DNA of 64,000 nucleotides from Physella acuta (Eukaryota; Mollusca; Gastropoda; Physidae): the NCBI RefSeq assembly GCF_028476545.1, contig NW_026732030.1:248001-312000 (forward strand), given 5' to 3'. The translations under genes were made by a program, and so were the position numbers. A model generated the notes under the pieces. That model was not told where the DNA came from, ran no database searches, and was given only the letters and a program-made list of their open reading frames with translations. This document shows, piece after piece, positions 11,001-24,200 of this stretch. Each line of letters begins with the position of its first letter. Position 1 is the first letter of the stretch.

Positions 11001-14000
11001 CCTTACTAAGTTAAAAATTAATTATGCTTGTAAGCACATAAATATGCTTGTAAGCATACATTTCATCAATTCTTTTATTTTTTAATTTAAATTTTCTGTT
11101 TATTGTTATGTGCATAAGCAGATCTAGCCTTTTATTTATTTATCGGGGGGGGGGGGAATAATTCTACATGTCTCTCCCATTTTGAACAGAATAGTTATAG
11201 GCCTAAATATAATAGAAAACTACAATGATCCAAAAGTCTTGCCTATTTTTAATCCACTTTTTCAGGAGGGACTTAGTTCCCTCCCCAAGGCACATCCTAT
11301 ACTTTCAGTTATATTTTAGTGCATTCTTTAAGTATAAATTAGGCCATAATTACCCAACAGCTCTTAAATCACCATAGCAAACAAGTTCTTATTATTATTA
11401 TGTATGTAAATGAGAAAATAACTTATGCCAACTTTTAAAACTTGGCTAAATACAATTGGCAGTCATTAGTTTTTGTGGTCAGTTTTATGTTGTTTTTTTT
11501 CTTCCCACAGACAAAAAAATTACTTGAGTGCTGAACTTGTGTTTGTTCTCTTTGATTTTTTATTATTTATTCTTGTCCTTGTGGAAATGATGCCTGTAAG
11601 TATTTGTTATTTTCTCTTTAAAAAAAAAGGTTTATAAACACTAAATAATTGGTTGTAAGTAATGAAATTGTTTTTTAAAATATTAGATTTTAATATTTTG
11701 TACAGGATCTAATTTGGCCAACTTTTCAATTATGATTTGTTTTTTAACTTTTCAGTGTTTTCCATTGGTTATAAGAAAGTTTTTTCATAATTTTCTTGGA
11801 AGGCGTAATGTTAGTCAAAGTCTAGCAGCATTGTCTATATTGTGTAAATTCTTAGCTGGTATATTTCCTATGGTAAGCATTTTCTTTTAATTGTACTGCT
11901 TGATTATTAAGTTTTTAAAATGTAAATTAAAGTTGAAAATATTTTTCTGGTTGAGATAGTTTAATTGTTGGAGTTGCTTTAGAGTATTTTTGTATTCCCT
12001 CATTGATGTTTGTTATGATTTAACATTGTGCTAACTTCCCTTAACAGCTATTTGTAGAACAGCCTGACCTGAAGTCGTGCCTAAAGGACCACTATGGAAA
12101 CTTTTCCCTTTACACTGTCCGTCTAGCCAACATCACAAGAGCCTCCAAGACAACTATTTGCAACCCTGATGGTGAGACTACATTTTTTCCTGAGGTAACC
12201 AGCCCAGCGCTGACATGTAAATCTTAGCTTTTATTTTTTTATAATCCTTGACCACATAAGTCTAAATTATAGTTATGTTGCTGGTGATTTAAAAAAAAAA
12301 CATTCTTGAACTAAATTTGATCGATTTTACCAGAGCCAGCAGTGGTGCTGATAAATTACCTACAATTACAAGCTAGGTTGTGTGTTACCTACAATTACAA
12401 GCTAGGTTGTGTGTTACCTACAATTACAAGCTAGGTTTTGTTACCTACAAGTACAAGCTTGGTTGTGTTTTACCTGCAATTACAAAACCCAAACATTCTT
12501 TAGGATCAGTATATCATTTTCAGGCAATAGACAAAAATTGTGAATAATGTTTTTTCTTTATTACATACTAGGCATTGTGTATAATGTGTAGTCATTCTAC
12601 AGAATTACATCATTTGTCTAGGCAAAGAGTTAAATGTGTAACTTTGAGTGTAGTTAAACTATATTTTGTCCCAAAATGAAAGAAGAAATATAAAATATGC
12701 ATGATATAATGTTGCTAAGTTTTGGTAAGAGGAAATCTAAAATAAAGCAAGCTACTAGACATAGAGTTGAACAAAAGTCATAAGAGTCTTTTTATTAGAG
12801 GTCCTACACCTAATATTAACTTTGTATGGATAATGGGTGGTTTAACATTCTGTTATATTGTGTTAACATTGTGTGATACTCTTATATTGTAAGCTGCTGT
12901 GCTGTTGCTAACCCTTAAAGTCCCAAGTTCAAACCACCTGGCAGCTCAATAGCTGGGGACAATAACCCATCTAGCAGAGAAAACTTTTAAAGAGTGGAGC
13001 CCCTTGGGCAATAGAATACCAACTTTGGTTTCTTTTTTACATCTGTAACAGAAGCTGGTACCAAAGCTATTGCTGAGCATTCCTTTGCACTAAACTGGCC
13101 AATGTAAAGAGAAGGATCAGGATGCAGCAGCAACTCTGATCTCTTTATCTAATGCCCTGGTGTGTACCCTTGGTATCTCCTGAGGCAACATGGAGCCATG
13201 TATTGGGTTAATCAAGGGCATAAACCAATGGGATATAACAATTATTTTATTTTTATTTTTTTACCATCTCCCGTCTTCAATGCTTGGGTGAATAGCTTGT
13301 CACAGTTGGCTTACATATTCTTTCTTTTAAACACAAAACATTGCCAAGAAACTGATTTTAATGAAGACATAGAGCAATTTTTTTTCTCTAAAATGATGTG
13401 ATTTATTTCTGTTGTTGTTTCACCCCAAAGTATCTTGGTTTGTCAGTGTGTTTGGTGTGTGTGTTCCTAGAAATGTGTTTACAAACTAAACTCTGGTGCA
13501 ATTTACCCTTCTACAAATGTACTGTCACATTCACAACTACCAAAACATTGTGTAGGTCACTGAACCTCTTGTCTAAATTAGGGAGAGAATAGGACTCTAC
13601 AGTGGCCCTAAAGAATTTAAAGGAAACTTTTACTTGCACTTTGAGATTTTTTTTCAGATGCCTCATATTTTCAACCACATTCTAATTGTTGAAGCAAGCA
13701 TTACACAACCTATGTACTCCATAATCTTCCAATTCCACCACCACCATCTTTTGCCATGTTGTTGTTGCCATGGTTTCCCTTTATATTGAACTCTGATTGG
13801 TGTTCTGTGTGAGCTGACATGGAGCTAGAAGGCCCACTATTTGTTTGTGTATTGTGTTGTGTAAAATACCAGTGTAACACAATACTTATTTGTGCTTGCA
13901 GCGCTACCTGTATTCTGTAGTGATAGCCATGCTGAGTACTTCCGTATTTCTGGAAGCTTCCAGTCTAATCAAGTTGGTGCTCTCAGCTCTTATTGGAAGT

Positions 14001-17000
14001 CTCTACATGGTGCTCATGGAATCCTTTTACCCTCTCCTCTTCACAAACAGAGATTACCTCCTCCTCACAGACCATGAGTTGGTTTTTTCTTTTTTTTATA
14101 CAAATGTTAGGTTTTTAATTTTTTATAGAAATGTTAGGTTTTTTCTTTTTTATACAAATGTTAGGTTTTTAATTTTTTATACAAATGTTAGGTTTTTAAT
14201 TTTTTATAGAAAAGTTAGGTTTTTAATTTTTTATACAAATGTTAGGTTTTTAATTTTTTATACAAATGTTAGGTTTTTAATTTTTTATAGAAATGTTAGG
14301 TTTTTAATTTTTTTTTTATAGAAATGTTAGGTTTTTAATTTTTTTATAGAAATGTTAGGTTTTTATTTTTTTTATAGAAATGTTAGGTTTTTAATTTTTT
14401 ATAGCAATGTTAGGTTTTTAATTTTTATAGTTAGGTTTTTAATTTTTCAACTTAGTGCAAGATCAACTAAATGCTCAAACTTCCAGAAATAAATTTTTAA
14501 AAGTATTATTTTAACATCTTCTGGGCTTCATTTCATTTTAATTATTTCATATACATCAAATACATCAATACATCACTACTTTTTTTTAGCATGGAACCTT
14601 TTGCTGACGGAGGATGGGTTCCACTACGCTGGGAGGCCATAGTGATTATCATCATGATCACATTGATATTGTTCTTACATGCCCAGCAAGTGGAATCGAC
14701 AACACGCTTAGATTTTATCTGGAAAATTCAGGCTAGTATTTCATTCATTGCCGGTTAAGTGATAAACTGACCACGTGGTGTCCTCAAAAAATGCTAAATG
14801 TTTTGTCCTGCTGGATGTAATGTTAAGATAGGCTTATCAACTTAGAAGTATTTACAAAAGATATTGTTTCATATCTTTCTAAGATTGACCAAATTCTGTG
14901 TGTAATGCAAAGGTAGGCTACTCAACTGAGAAGTGTAAAGAAACGATATTATTTTACATCTTTGTGAGCAGATTTAAAAACTATTACATGCACCAACATT
15001 GTTTCATCTTTGTGCAGGCAACAAAAAACTGCAAGCAGAATTTTCAGTTTGACAGGATGGAGTGATAGTAAAAGTTACACCTTTATTTTTATATTTCCTT
15101 TGACTGAGAATGCAATAACAAAATATTAATCTATTTTATCCTCTAGCTGTTAAAATTTGAAAAGAAAGATTTGCCATATTGGAAGCCTATAGGCTTAATT
15201 ATTAAGTTTTTTTTTTTTTACTGATAAAATTTAAACCAATAAATTGCAAATTTAAAAATGTGAAATAATTCCGTTAAGTAAAACCATTTAAGCTAGTTAA
15301 TTTGTGTCTGAATAAAAACCAGTTGAAGCCATAACACCCTCCAAATAATTGTGTAGTGTTCTGCAACACCCCCTTAGACTCCCCCCCCCCCCACCCCCAC
15401 TCACCACCACCATCAAACCCTACCTGAATGCTTACACCAGAGTTATTCTACTAATTTTTATATGCTTTAATTTCTTCATTTATTGCGCTAAACTAGTTTC
15501 CCACAAAAGTGCTGCCACAGATGAAGTTTTATAGACAAGCTGTACAAACCAACTAACTTTACCTCAAAATTGCTTGAAATAACTTAAACTAGCTAAATTA
15601 CGTTTGCTTCTAAATTTTTCTAATACCTAATTCCTAAAATGAGAATAATAAAATTAGTACCTAAATAAATTAGTCTAGATTTTAAGAACACACTGCATGT
15701 CATTGCACAAGTTTTACAATAAAAAATCACAATGTAACATTTTTACTAGCTGTTTCTTAGGTCACAATGCCTTTTGGTGTGTGGACCTCTTTGTGGGTAA
15801 ATCTTGTAACTCAAATTTGACCCATGGGGGGGGGGGGGGGGGGGGGGGGGTGTCAAAATGTACAGATAAGGGTTTCCCTGATAACTAATCAAGAATATCT
15901 CAACATCAGACTAATTATATTTTAAATAGGCCATATCAAACAGTTTTACAGATTACTGTATTCAATAAGTAATGGGTAACCACGTGGAAAAAATTGATAT
16001 TAAACCTTGTTTACAAATCTGAGAGCCAAGAAGAATAGTTTACATAAGCTACTGATCAAGTTTAATGGCTTAAATATTTACTCATGTGGAGTGTCAACTA
16101 ATTTAGGAATGAACTAACTGAGAGAATAAATATGGAACTAAATGTTTTTACTATTATAATTTTTGTTCTTAGATAATAATAGAAGAAATAAAACATTAAA
16201 AAAAACATAATAACAAGCTTTTAAATGCACTAAAAATATGACATTTACCTTACTTTAGACATAACAGTTAAAGCATTGGTATCTCATAAAATCTATATCA
16301 CATTTTAGCAACCAATGATACTTTAGGACTATATCTAAAGAAAGAATATAACGGTTTTTAAGTATAAAGATTTTTTTTTTTTAATTGCAAAAGCTTGTTA
16401 GTATAAAGGATTTTGTGTTTTTTCTCAAAATTTGAATTTATTTTGTAGTTTAAACAACCATATAACATTTACATTTTTAAAGGATAGGACATCAATTAAA
16501 ATTAAACATCAGTCGCTATGATAATTAGGTAAAAATACTGATATTTTTAGGTTTAATTTAAATATTGAAGATGCTTTTTGTAAATGTATTATTAGTATTA
16601 ATGATTTGAAGCAGTAAGCTAAGTTTGATGTCAATCTTAATTAATGTGTAACTAATTATTTGCATTTTCAAATGAAAAAAAAATACTCCTCCTAGGTTTT
16701 ATCAAAAATGTATTTTATTTCAAATGTAAGACTTCCAGAAATCGTGTTAGAAAATTACTTGTAATATTTGGATTCAAATTTTCAGGCTCAAGAAGAAAAA
16801 GAAGAGGGAGAGAACCTTAGAGAGTACAATCTGAAACTCTTATCAAATATCCTCCCTTTACATGTGGCCAAACATTTTCTTCAAATGAAAGATGAAACGG
16901 TATGGAGGTGTTATAGTGAAAAATAATTGTAGATATGGCTTATGGATAAATAGTATTTATTAAATATAGGCCGATGTATTCTACTTAACTGTATTCATTT

Positions 17001-19778
17001 GTGGAATAGTATCTGCTAAAATCAGATACTTAAGAGAAAGCTGTATCAACCACTAGTAAAACTGTCCTTTTTCAGAACTTGTACTATGAGGATATAAACA
17101 ACGTTGGTGTGATGTTTGCCTCAATTGTCAATTTCTCAGAGTTTTACATGGAGCTAGAGTCTAATAATGAAGGTGTAGAGTGTCTCAGACTGCTTAATGA
17201 AATTATAGCAGACTTTGATACTGTGAGTATCTCATGCAAACATCTACACTTTGAAACATGTAAACCTTGATTAAATCACCCAAACAATTTAATTGACAGT
17301 AAACTTCCTTTTCATATAAACATAGAAACTCATTCATTTTAAAATTTTTACCAATACATTAGATTTTAGGAGTTTAACTTCAATTGTCATTTTTAATAGT
17401 GTGAAAACATTCTGATATATTTGAACTCAATGCTTATATGTTTTGGCAAAAGTAAAAGCAATTAAAATAGTACTATTTTTCAAACTAAATTTTATCAATT
17501 TTACTATTTTTCACACTAAATTTTATCAATTTTACTATTTTCTCACACTATCAATATTTTACTATTTTTTCAAACTAAATTTTAAAAATTTTACAATTTT
17601 TTTCACACTAAATTTTATCAATTTTACTATTTTCTCACACTATCAATATTTTACTATTTTTTCAAACTAAATTTTAAAAATTTTACAATTTTTTTCACAC
17701 TAGATTTTATCAATTTTACTATTTTTTCAAATGTGATTGACTTGGTTTTGTTTTAATTTATTTTCAGTTGTTAACGCATAAGAGATTTTTTTGTGTAGAA
17801 AAAATAAAAACGGTGGGTCAGACGTACATGTGTGCTTCAGGCTTGACGAGCAGAACCAACTTCTCTGACTTGTCTCACGTGACAGCCCTGGCTGACTACA
17901 CTTTTGCCCTGCAGAACCAGATGCAGTACATTAATGAAAACTCATTCAATAACTTTGTCATGAGAATAGGTTGGTGCTCATTTGAAAATGTCTTTTTGTT
18001 TCCTTTTGCACATTCTTTGTTTCTTAGTTAATCAGATTTACATTTTAAAGAGAGTAATCATAAACCTATGCCTAACTAAAACCCAAAGCAAAGGGTATGA
18101 TTTTACAACCCAAACCTTATTAGCTGTCTTGCTCTTCCAGAGAAATATGTCAGTAATTATTGCCATTTAAAAGTAAACCTTCAAGTATCTTTAACTAATA
18201 ATAATATTAAAAGTGTATTCATCAGGAAAATACAATAAATTAGAAGAACACATGATGTAAAAATAGAATTCCTTGAAAAATAGTTTTGCTAAATATAAAT
18301 AATGCTTATTTTAGTCCAATTTTGTTTTCATATTTTGTCTTTGTTTACAATCCATTGTTAATTTTACATTTACATGTATTTTATTTCATTTTATTTTATT
18401 TTAGGTATTACTAAAATTAATTTTTCTTTCATTATTAAATGCTTATAAATCTAATAATTACAATATTTATAAATTGGTGAAAAGATGACAAAGTTAACTT
18501 GACAACATGGCAGGTAAAAGATAATAAAGTGTAGTAAAACAAAAATCCTTTCATGATTTCATGAGTTATCTTGACTTTATGGCAGGTATAAATATTGGTC
18601 CTGTAGTTGCTGGGGTCATTGGTGTTAAAAAACCACATTATGACATTTGGGGAAACACAGTCAATGTGGCCAGTCGAATGGACAGTACAGGTGTTCCAAA
18701 CAAAATACAGGTCAGTTGATTGGACAAACAGACTTTTATAGATGAGCAAATATTTTCCAGAAGACAAATAATTTGCAAGCTACCAACAATGCATGTAACA
18801 TTTATAGATGTTATATATTTTTATGAAATTATTAAAGCAATATTAGCTCAGTATTTTTTTTCTTCCAATAAAAAATAACTAGGTTTTATAGAAAATGAAA
18901 ATGTATTTTAAGAAATACAAAGTGTCTGTCATGTCCCAATTCTTCCCCCGCCCCTTAATGTAGCATATTGTCTCAGAAAATCAGAGCCCCCTTCCACACT
19001 AGCGCAGAATGTTACTTATTAATACAAATAATCAGAAACTAACTTATATTTTCTTAAAGTGTTTGATTCTGTTTTAAGCATTGGATAAACAATTTAAATA
19101 AGTAAGTAAAATCAATTACCCCTTATGATCTAATAGTTTATGGAGCAGATGAGGATGAGTTATTGGTTCTGTAAGCTCCATGTTTGTGGTGTTGATTTTA
19201 TTTGGAACCACATTTAGGCCAACAACTGTATAAACACAGTTATGCCCTACAGACCTAAGTCAGGTACCCATTAGTGAATACAAGTATGTCCTACAGACTT
19301 GTGTCAGGTACTCATTAGTGAATACAAGTATGTCCTACAGACTTGTGTCAGGTACTCATTAGTGAATACAAGTATGTCCTACAGACTTGTGTCAGGTACT
19401 CATTAGTGAATACAAGTATGTCCTACAGACTTGTGTCAGGTACTCATTAGTGAATACAAGTATGTCCTACAGACTTGTGTCAGGTACTCATTAGTGAATA
19501 CAAGTATGTCCTACAGACTTGTGTCAGGTACTCATTAGTGAATACAAGTATGTCCTACAGACTTGTGTCAGGTACTCATTAAAACCAAAAGTGTATTTAA
19601 AATTTTTTTATTTCATCACCAGGTGACAACAGAACTGTTCAGATTATTATTAGCCCAGAACTACAAGCTTTCATATCGTGGGTCGGTCCAAGTGAAAGGC
19701 AAAGGCGATATGCAAACTTATTTTCTTGAAAGCATGCCACCGGGTGCGTCATTAGAAGATATGAGAACTTTTGATTAG
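8002..19778 (+). CDS. Transmembrane adenylate cyclase, ADCY5/6-like (3' 15 exons, 5' end missing)
   Basis: Makes cAMP from ATP at the plasma membrane. Exons: 8002-8160, 8610-8754, 8974-9050, 9256-9394, 10356-10453, 11511-11595, 11756-11872, 12048-12194, 13902-14077, 14590-14731, 16786-16899, 17076-17222, 17768-17969, 18586-18710, 19623-19778. All phases agree, giving 675 residues and a TAG stop. Residues 1-100 are the end of C1a ([30 protein letters not shown]). Residues 101-175 are C1b with [12 protein letters not shown]. About 185-420 is the second six-helix block, with NFS and NIT glycosylation sequons in an outer loop. HAQQVEST precedes C2. C2a (470-665) holds [23 protein letters not shown] and KVKGKG, the purine- and ribose/transition-state residues of the family. 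[13 protein letters not shown] and the C1b motif point to ADCY5/6 over ADCY1/2/8/9. The catalytic C1a aspartates would lie upstream of the window. Confidence 0.93.
8340..8580. repeat. Minisatellite in cyclase intron, 32 bp unit, about 7 copies
   Basis: Copies of CACTGACACAAGATAAACAT followed by ATCTGAATCTCCTA lie between exons 8002-8160 and 8610-8754. The array ends about 30 bases before the acceptor. Confidence 0.9.
9395..10355. other. Cyclase intron with homopolymer tracts
   Basis: Intron between C1b and the first helix of the second membrane block. It holds a C-rich tract at about 9597-9637 and C-rich patches near 9740-9760 and 9985-10000. No nested gene was seen. Confidence 0.6.
12355..12485. 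repeat. Short tandem array in cyclase intron, about 32 bp unit, 4 copies
   Basis: Copies of TTACCTACAATTACAAGCTA followed by GGTTGTGTG, with the last copies shortened and diverged. It lies within the intron 12195-13901. Confidence 0.85.
12885..13230 (+). repeat. Possible tRNA-derived SINE remnant
   Basis: The stretch contains AAGTTCAAACC near 12929, which fits the Pol III B-box pattern GTTCRANNC. It is followed by a more GC-balanced body than the surrounding intron (GGAGCCCCTTGGGCAATAG, CAGCAGCAACTCTG). No clear A-box or target duplication was seen, so the SINE call rests on the B-box and composition only. Confidence 0.3.
14078..14445. repeat. T-rich minisatellite starting at a 5' splice site, 27-28 bp unit
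   Basis: About 13 copies of ATGTTAGGTTTTTAATTTTT followed by TATAGAA or TATACAA begin at the donor of the exon ending at 14077. The exon-intron junction reads CATGAGTTGGTTTTTTC and the unit reads AATGTTAGGTTTTTTC. The first unit therefore seems to overlap the junction. The ORF running through it is an extension of the exon frame into repeat. Confidence 0.85.
14732..14737 (+). other. Non-canonical GC 5' splice site
   Basis: The exon ending at 14731 (…WKIQ) is followed by GCTAGT instead of GT. The next exon at 16786 starts with codons for AQEEKEE after TTTTCAG. Family alignment (LDFLWKLQATEEKEE in ADCY5) requires this join, so the intron is of the GC-AG class. Confidence 0.75.
14738..16785. 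other. 2 kb cyclase intron, nothing nested recognised
   Basis: AT-rich intron with a poly-C tract near 15380-15391 and a poly-G tract near 15826-15850. Short ORFs here are spurious. Confidence 0.6.
17450..17735. repeat. AT-rich degenerate tandem repeat in cyclase intron
   Basis: Alternating copies of CAAACTAAATTTTATCAATT and TTACTATTTTTTCA form a nested repeat; two larger blocks at about 17530-17630 and 17630-17720 are nearly identical. It ends about 35 bases before the acceptor of exon 17768-17969. Confidence 0.85.
19240..19580. repeat. Minisatellite in the last cyclase intron, 44 bp unit, 8 copies
   Basis: CAGGTA recurs at 19261, 19305, 19349, 19393, 19437, 19481, 19525 and 19569, exactly 44 bp apart. 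The unit holds TGTCCTACAGACTTGTGTCA, GGTACTCATTAGTGAATACA and AGTA. It stops about 40 bases before the real acceptor TTTCATCACCAG at 19622. Confidence 0.95.
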
Positions 19779-22700
19779 TTGAGACAATTTATAAAATTAT
19801 TCACTTATTGTTTACTACAGCTTATGTGATATTAGATTTATAGATTTTAAAATGGAATCATTTTTCCCCGCTCACTTCTATGAATTGCAACAAAAAATTT
19901 TATGCAATAAAAAGATGGTTGTAGAGCATCTATGTCCTTATCCTAGGTGGATTAGTCTGCTTTCTGTAGAGCTCATGTGTCTGAGAAGAAATTAAAATAT
20001 CCATCATACTTTAGTGTTTAGCAACATCTTGCATTAAATTTGATCAGCCATATGTAAGCACAATGTCTGTACATAATTGAATTTAGTGGCTAGCCTCAAA
20101 CAGTGTCACATTGTACATTTCATTCCACATTGTATAAATCTTCAATTTAAAAAAACATTTTTACTCTCAAGCTCAACATATCCATTGTTAGTTTGTTCTC
20201 TAGAGATTTTGGTTGTTGTTTTTAACCAGACTTCAAAATCTTTTTCATCCCTGAATGCTCTAGAAAATAATTGACAACTAATGGCTGTTTTAAGTTCTGC
20301 AGCATTATGAGACCCATGTTATCACCCACAATCTCATCAACCCATGTATCTTTTCTGTGATACCTCACTGCTAACTATATTTTTCCTTCCTAAACTAACT
20401 TCAGCTCAAATGATGATGACAATTTAAATAATAATTAATATACACAATTTTTCTGTTACCATGATCAATGTATTGCTGATGTCTGCTGTGTTTTTGTAGT
20501 TTGTTACTGTAATATCCTACATTTACATGTTTTACTAATTGAACTGTTCCTTTTTGTTCTCTGTCAGATTTTATAACAGAAATCTATTCTATGCTTTTCA
20601 TACTCCTTACTTTATTATGTAACTTGGATGTTTTATTTATTTTTTACCTACTGAAAGATTCTCTTAATACATTTTTAAGTAACATTTCACTTTGAATTAG
20701 AAATACATATTTTTAAACAAGTTAATTATGTAAATAAAATGTGTGCAAGCACTATTAAACTTACCATGCTTTTTAATAACTTTTTAAATAGTTTATTATT
20801 TGAGCATTTTTTTTAGTGTTGTAAACCTAGCCTATAGGCCTGTCATGTTCTTACTTTGTAAACCTCAGCCCATAGACATGGTACTACATAGATTTTTTTT
20901 CTTTAGCATCTGTTTCTTCATGTTTGTTTACTTTTTACTTTCTTTTCTAAAAACTAACTCTGTGCAACAGTACATGTAGGATTTATTAGAGCACGAGATG
21001 TAGGACTGCATGGATGTCTGCACTCTATACCCACATCTTTAGTGTATAACATTCGCTCTTCTCAAAAAGGAGCATTCACTTAATGTATTAATTCATAAAA
21101 ATAATTTTAAACCCATTTTAAAAACTAGCACTGTAGCAGCATTCACTTGACTCATCTTTAATTTAAAATATTAGACATACTTTTTTAATACGTGCAATTT
21201 AGTAATAAATATTATTCATTGAGTTATTTACTAATTAATTTTGTATCATTTTAAAAACTAAAATGAAGGAGTTATTATTTAAGTGTGCCATCTAGTATCA
21301 CAATAAACAATTACTTTTATTCAAACCACAGATTTCTAATTTAATCTAAATAAAAATGTGTTCCATTTCAGTGTATCAAGTGTTGTTTGAGCTGCATGCA
21401 TAATTATCTATTATTTATATTCCAGCTTCTGAATCCCCTCCATTGTCATATATGTGTGATGAAGCTAGTGCATCATTCAGAAAAAAATAAATTGATTTGT
21501 AAACTGTTATGTAGCAGTTTCTTATATCAATCTGAAAACAAATAAAAAATTGAAGTGGACACAATTATTTAACCAAATATTTTATATACTTCATAAATTT
21601 GTACCAATTTTTATGTGCTCTTTAAAAATTCAAATGGTAAAAATTTGTAAATAAAAAGGTAGTGTAACAACCACATTAATGTTTTAAATGTATATTCATC
21701 AACCATATATGACAAACTTTCTATGATATTGAAGAATTTCGCCTCAGTGAGTATGGTTCCCATTATGTTTCAAACGGTTGCATCTACTTAAAATATTTTT
21801 TGAAGTTGATTTAAATTCTTGGTTGAAATATATATTATAAATAAACTATACATGACCAAAATGATGCAGACAGTTTTACTTATTTTCTTTTTAGATTTTC
21901 AACAAATGTTAATTTGTCTATGTTTCAGATTTCTATTCATGTTTGTACCAATTGTTTTTAATTTTAAAAATGTGTGTGATTAATTTTTATGTTTCCATTT
22001 AATGTTAATTTTTGTTGTTAATTTATGGCAATTTTTTTTAATTGCTTGAACAAACATACAAAAGAACAGACAAACCAAAAGTAATTATACCTTAAATGAT
22101 TGTTATTTTTTTAGAGCATTTAAGTTTTGAATTACCTCATTGTATTTTGTATTAATATTATCTTTTTGATTTTTAGTCATTGTTCAATTGAAATTCATCA
22201 TATTATCTGAATGCAAAATAAATTATGTTGTTTCATAATTTATTTTCATGGTTTTAATTTTGTTTGGTTCAAATTTACTATTCAACAAAACATCTTGGTT
22301 TTATTGTAACACATAAACTAAATGTATGGGCTTAGTATATAATCAGTTTCAAAGTTTAATTAGGTGACAATTATATTTTAAAAGTTAGCCTAGACATCTA
22401 TACATTTATAAAGTAATACAATAGCGCAATTAGCATTTTGTTTTTCAAGTTAGAAAGCATTTGCAGGGCCATAGGCTACATTTAAAATGAAATAAATTTA
22501 CTAGAAAGTGATTTTATTTCAACCTATTTTATTTTTAATTTTTTTTTGTTTTAAAATAAAGTAGTTTAGTTTTCTTAGCACAGCAATACTAAGAAATAAC
22601 TGGCTACATTTGAAATTTTAAACGGTGAAATTTTAAAACACCATTACCATTTGATAGTGTGGCGACATGAGTTATGAAATATTTGAAGAAACAGCCAGCT

Positions 22701-23300
22701 AGGGCCTTATATTTGCTTTTTTCTTATTTATTTGTCATCATTAAGTTTTTTACTTAAGTTATGTAAATACATTATAAATAATTTTCTTTTCAATATAAAT
22801 ATAAATTTAAACATAATTTTTTTAGCAAAAGATTGAAAATATTTTCAAACCAAAATATGTTTGACAAATTTATTGAAAATATGCTTTTGTTTTGCAAATA
22901 AAAGAACAAAAGTATGCTAGTTCTCTTAATACACAATCTGTGTTTGCTAACGGTAATTATTTAAAAAAAAGAAATGTAATTGTCTACATTAAGTTTGCAT
23001 GTGTGTATATGTACATGTGTAAATATGTGTGAGAGAGAAAGAGAGAGAGAGATGTTCAGATATCCCATTGTAGAGTAGCCTACCAAGAGTTATTGTCAGC
23101 TGTATCTCACCTTAACTGAGCCCCAACCAAACCACAATTTTAACACTTTAACCTCTTATGTCTATAGATACACCTATAAAATATAGAATAAAAGACATCA
23201 CAAACTTGAATCAGTGTACATAAACATCTAGTGAATTAAATATCTAAAAGATTAGATAGAATCAATCATAGGATGAGAGAATAAGTTATGATCTTTTGAT
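19779..23300. other. Cyclase 3' UTR and AT-rich intergenic DNA
   Basis: An AATAAA lies at about 19906, roughly 130 bases after the stop, and further AATAAA motifs follow (for example near 21486 and 22218). Which one is used cannot be told from sequence. No coding exon, structured RNA or element was recognised in the rest of this very AT-rich stretch. Confidence 0.55.
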
Positions 23301-23324
23301 TGTGATCTCTAATGAATTATGCGT

Positions 23325-23325
<1 letters not shown>

Positions 23326-23407
<82 letters not shown>
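23326..23407. repeat. (TA)n microsatellite
   Basis: About 80 bases of perfect TA dinucleotide, ending directly at a hAT terminus. TYIYI-type ORFs across this and similar tracts are artefacts. Confidence 0.97.
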
Positions 23408-23410
<3 letters not shown>

Positions 23411-23699
23411 CACTGGCGTAGCTAGGGGACGGTTGGTGGGGTGGCAACCATAGTTGCCAACACAAAGGGGGCGCCAAAAAGAGATAAAAAAGATATTTGA
23501 AAGCTCATTTTAAACTGATGTATTAAATTATATACAGTCAAAGTGTGGCACCTAAGTAAAAACTAGTGACTCGTAAAAAGTGCCACCAACCTTTTCAAAT
23601 TGTGGGTACAAACGATTTTTCAGTAACAAGAATAAATATAATATAAATTGGAGGGGGGCACAAAATTGATAGTTCGCCCCAAGCGGGTTGCTAGGCCTT

Positions 23700-23701
<2 letters not shown>
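23411..23701. mobile_element. Non-autonomous hAT element inserted in a (TA)n tract
   Basis: Starts CACTGGCGTAGCTAGGGG and ends GGTTGCTAGGCCTTTG, a diverged version of the ends seen at 7333 and 33574. The interior has the family features GGCGCCAA, a short G-run with GCACAAAATTGATAG, and TTCGCCCC. Both flanks are TA repeats, so an 8 bp duplication cannot be told from the microsatellite. A separate right terminus, AGTTGCTACGCCTCTG at 23985-24000, is a fragment of another copy. Confidence 0.75.
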
Positions 23702-23780
<79 letters not shown>

Positions 23781-23916
23781 CATACATACATATATATATA
23801 TACATAAATATATATATACATTTATATAATTGTATACATACATATGTATAATTGTATATATACATATATATAATTGTATATATACATATATATAATTGTA
23901 TATATACATATATATA

Positions 23917-23984
<68 letters not shown>

Positions 23985-24200
23985 AGTTGCTACGCCTCTG
24001 ATATATATATTTATATAAATATATATATACATATATATCATTGTATATATACATATATATACACATATATAAATATATATATACATATATATAATTTTAT
24101 ATATACATATATATATATATATATACATATTATATAATTGTATATACACATATATATATGTGTGTATTTATATATATATAGATACATATATATATATTAC
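23702..24200. repeat. (TA)n and TA/CATA-rich microsatellite cluster
   Basis: Pure TA at 23702-23777 and about 23920-23980, with degenerate TATATACATA and TATAATTGTA units between and after. It encloses the orphan hAT terminus at 23985-24000. Confidence 0.95.

Noticed and set aside
12172-12177. GTGAGA after CCTGATG as the donor of the cyclase exon at 12048
   Set aside because: It gives the wrong phase for the next exon. The donor at 12195 (GAG|GTAACC) restores the family sequence PERYLYSV.
13892-14077. Alternative frame of the cyclase exon at 13902
   Set aside because: The frame ALPVFCSDS… has no family match; [11 protein letters not shown]… aligns with ADCY5/6 helices.
23286-24149. ORFs translating as YIYIYI
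   Set aside because: They are translations of (TA)n tracts; the same applies at 34068 and 41961.
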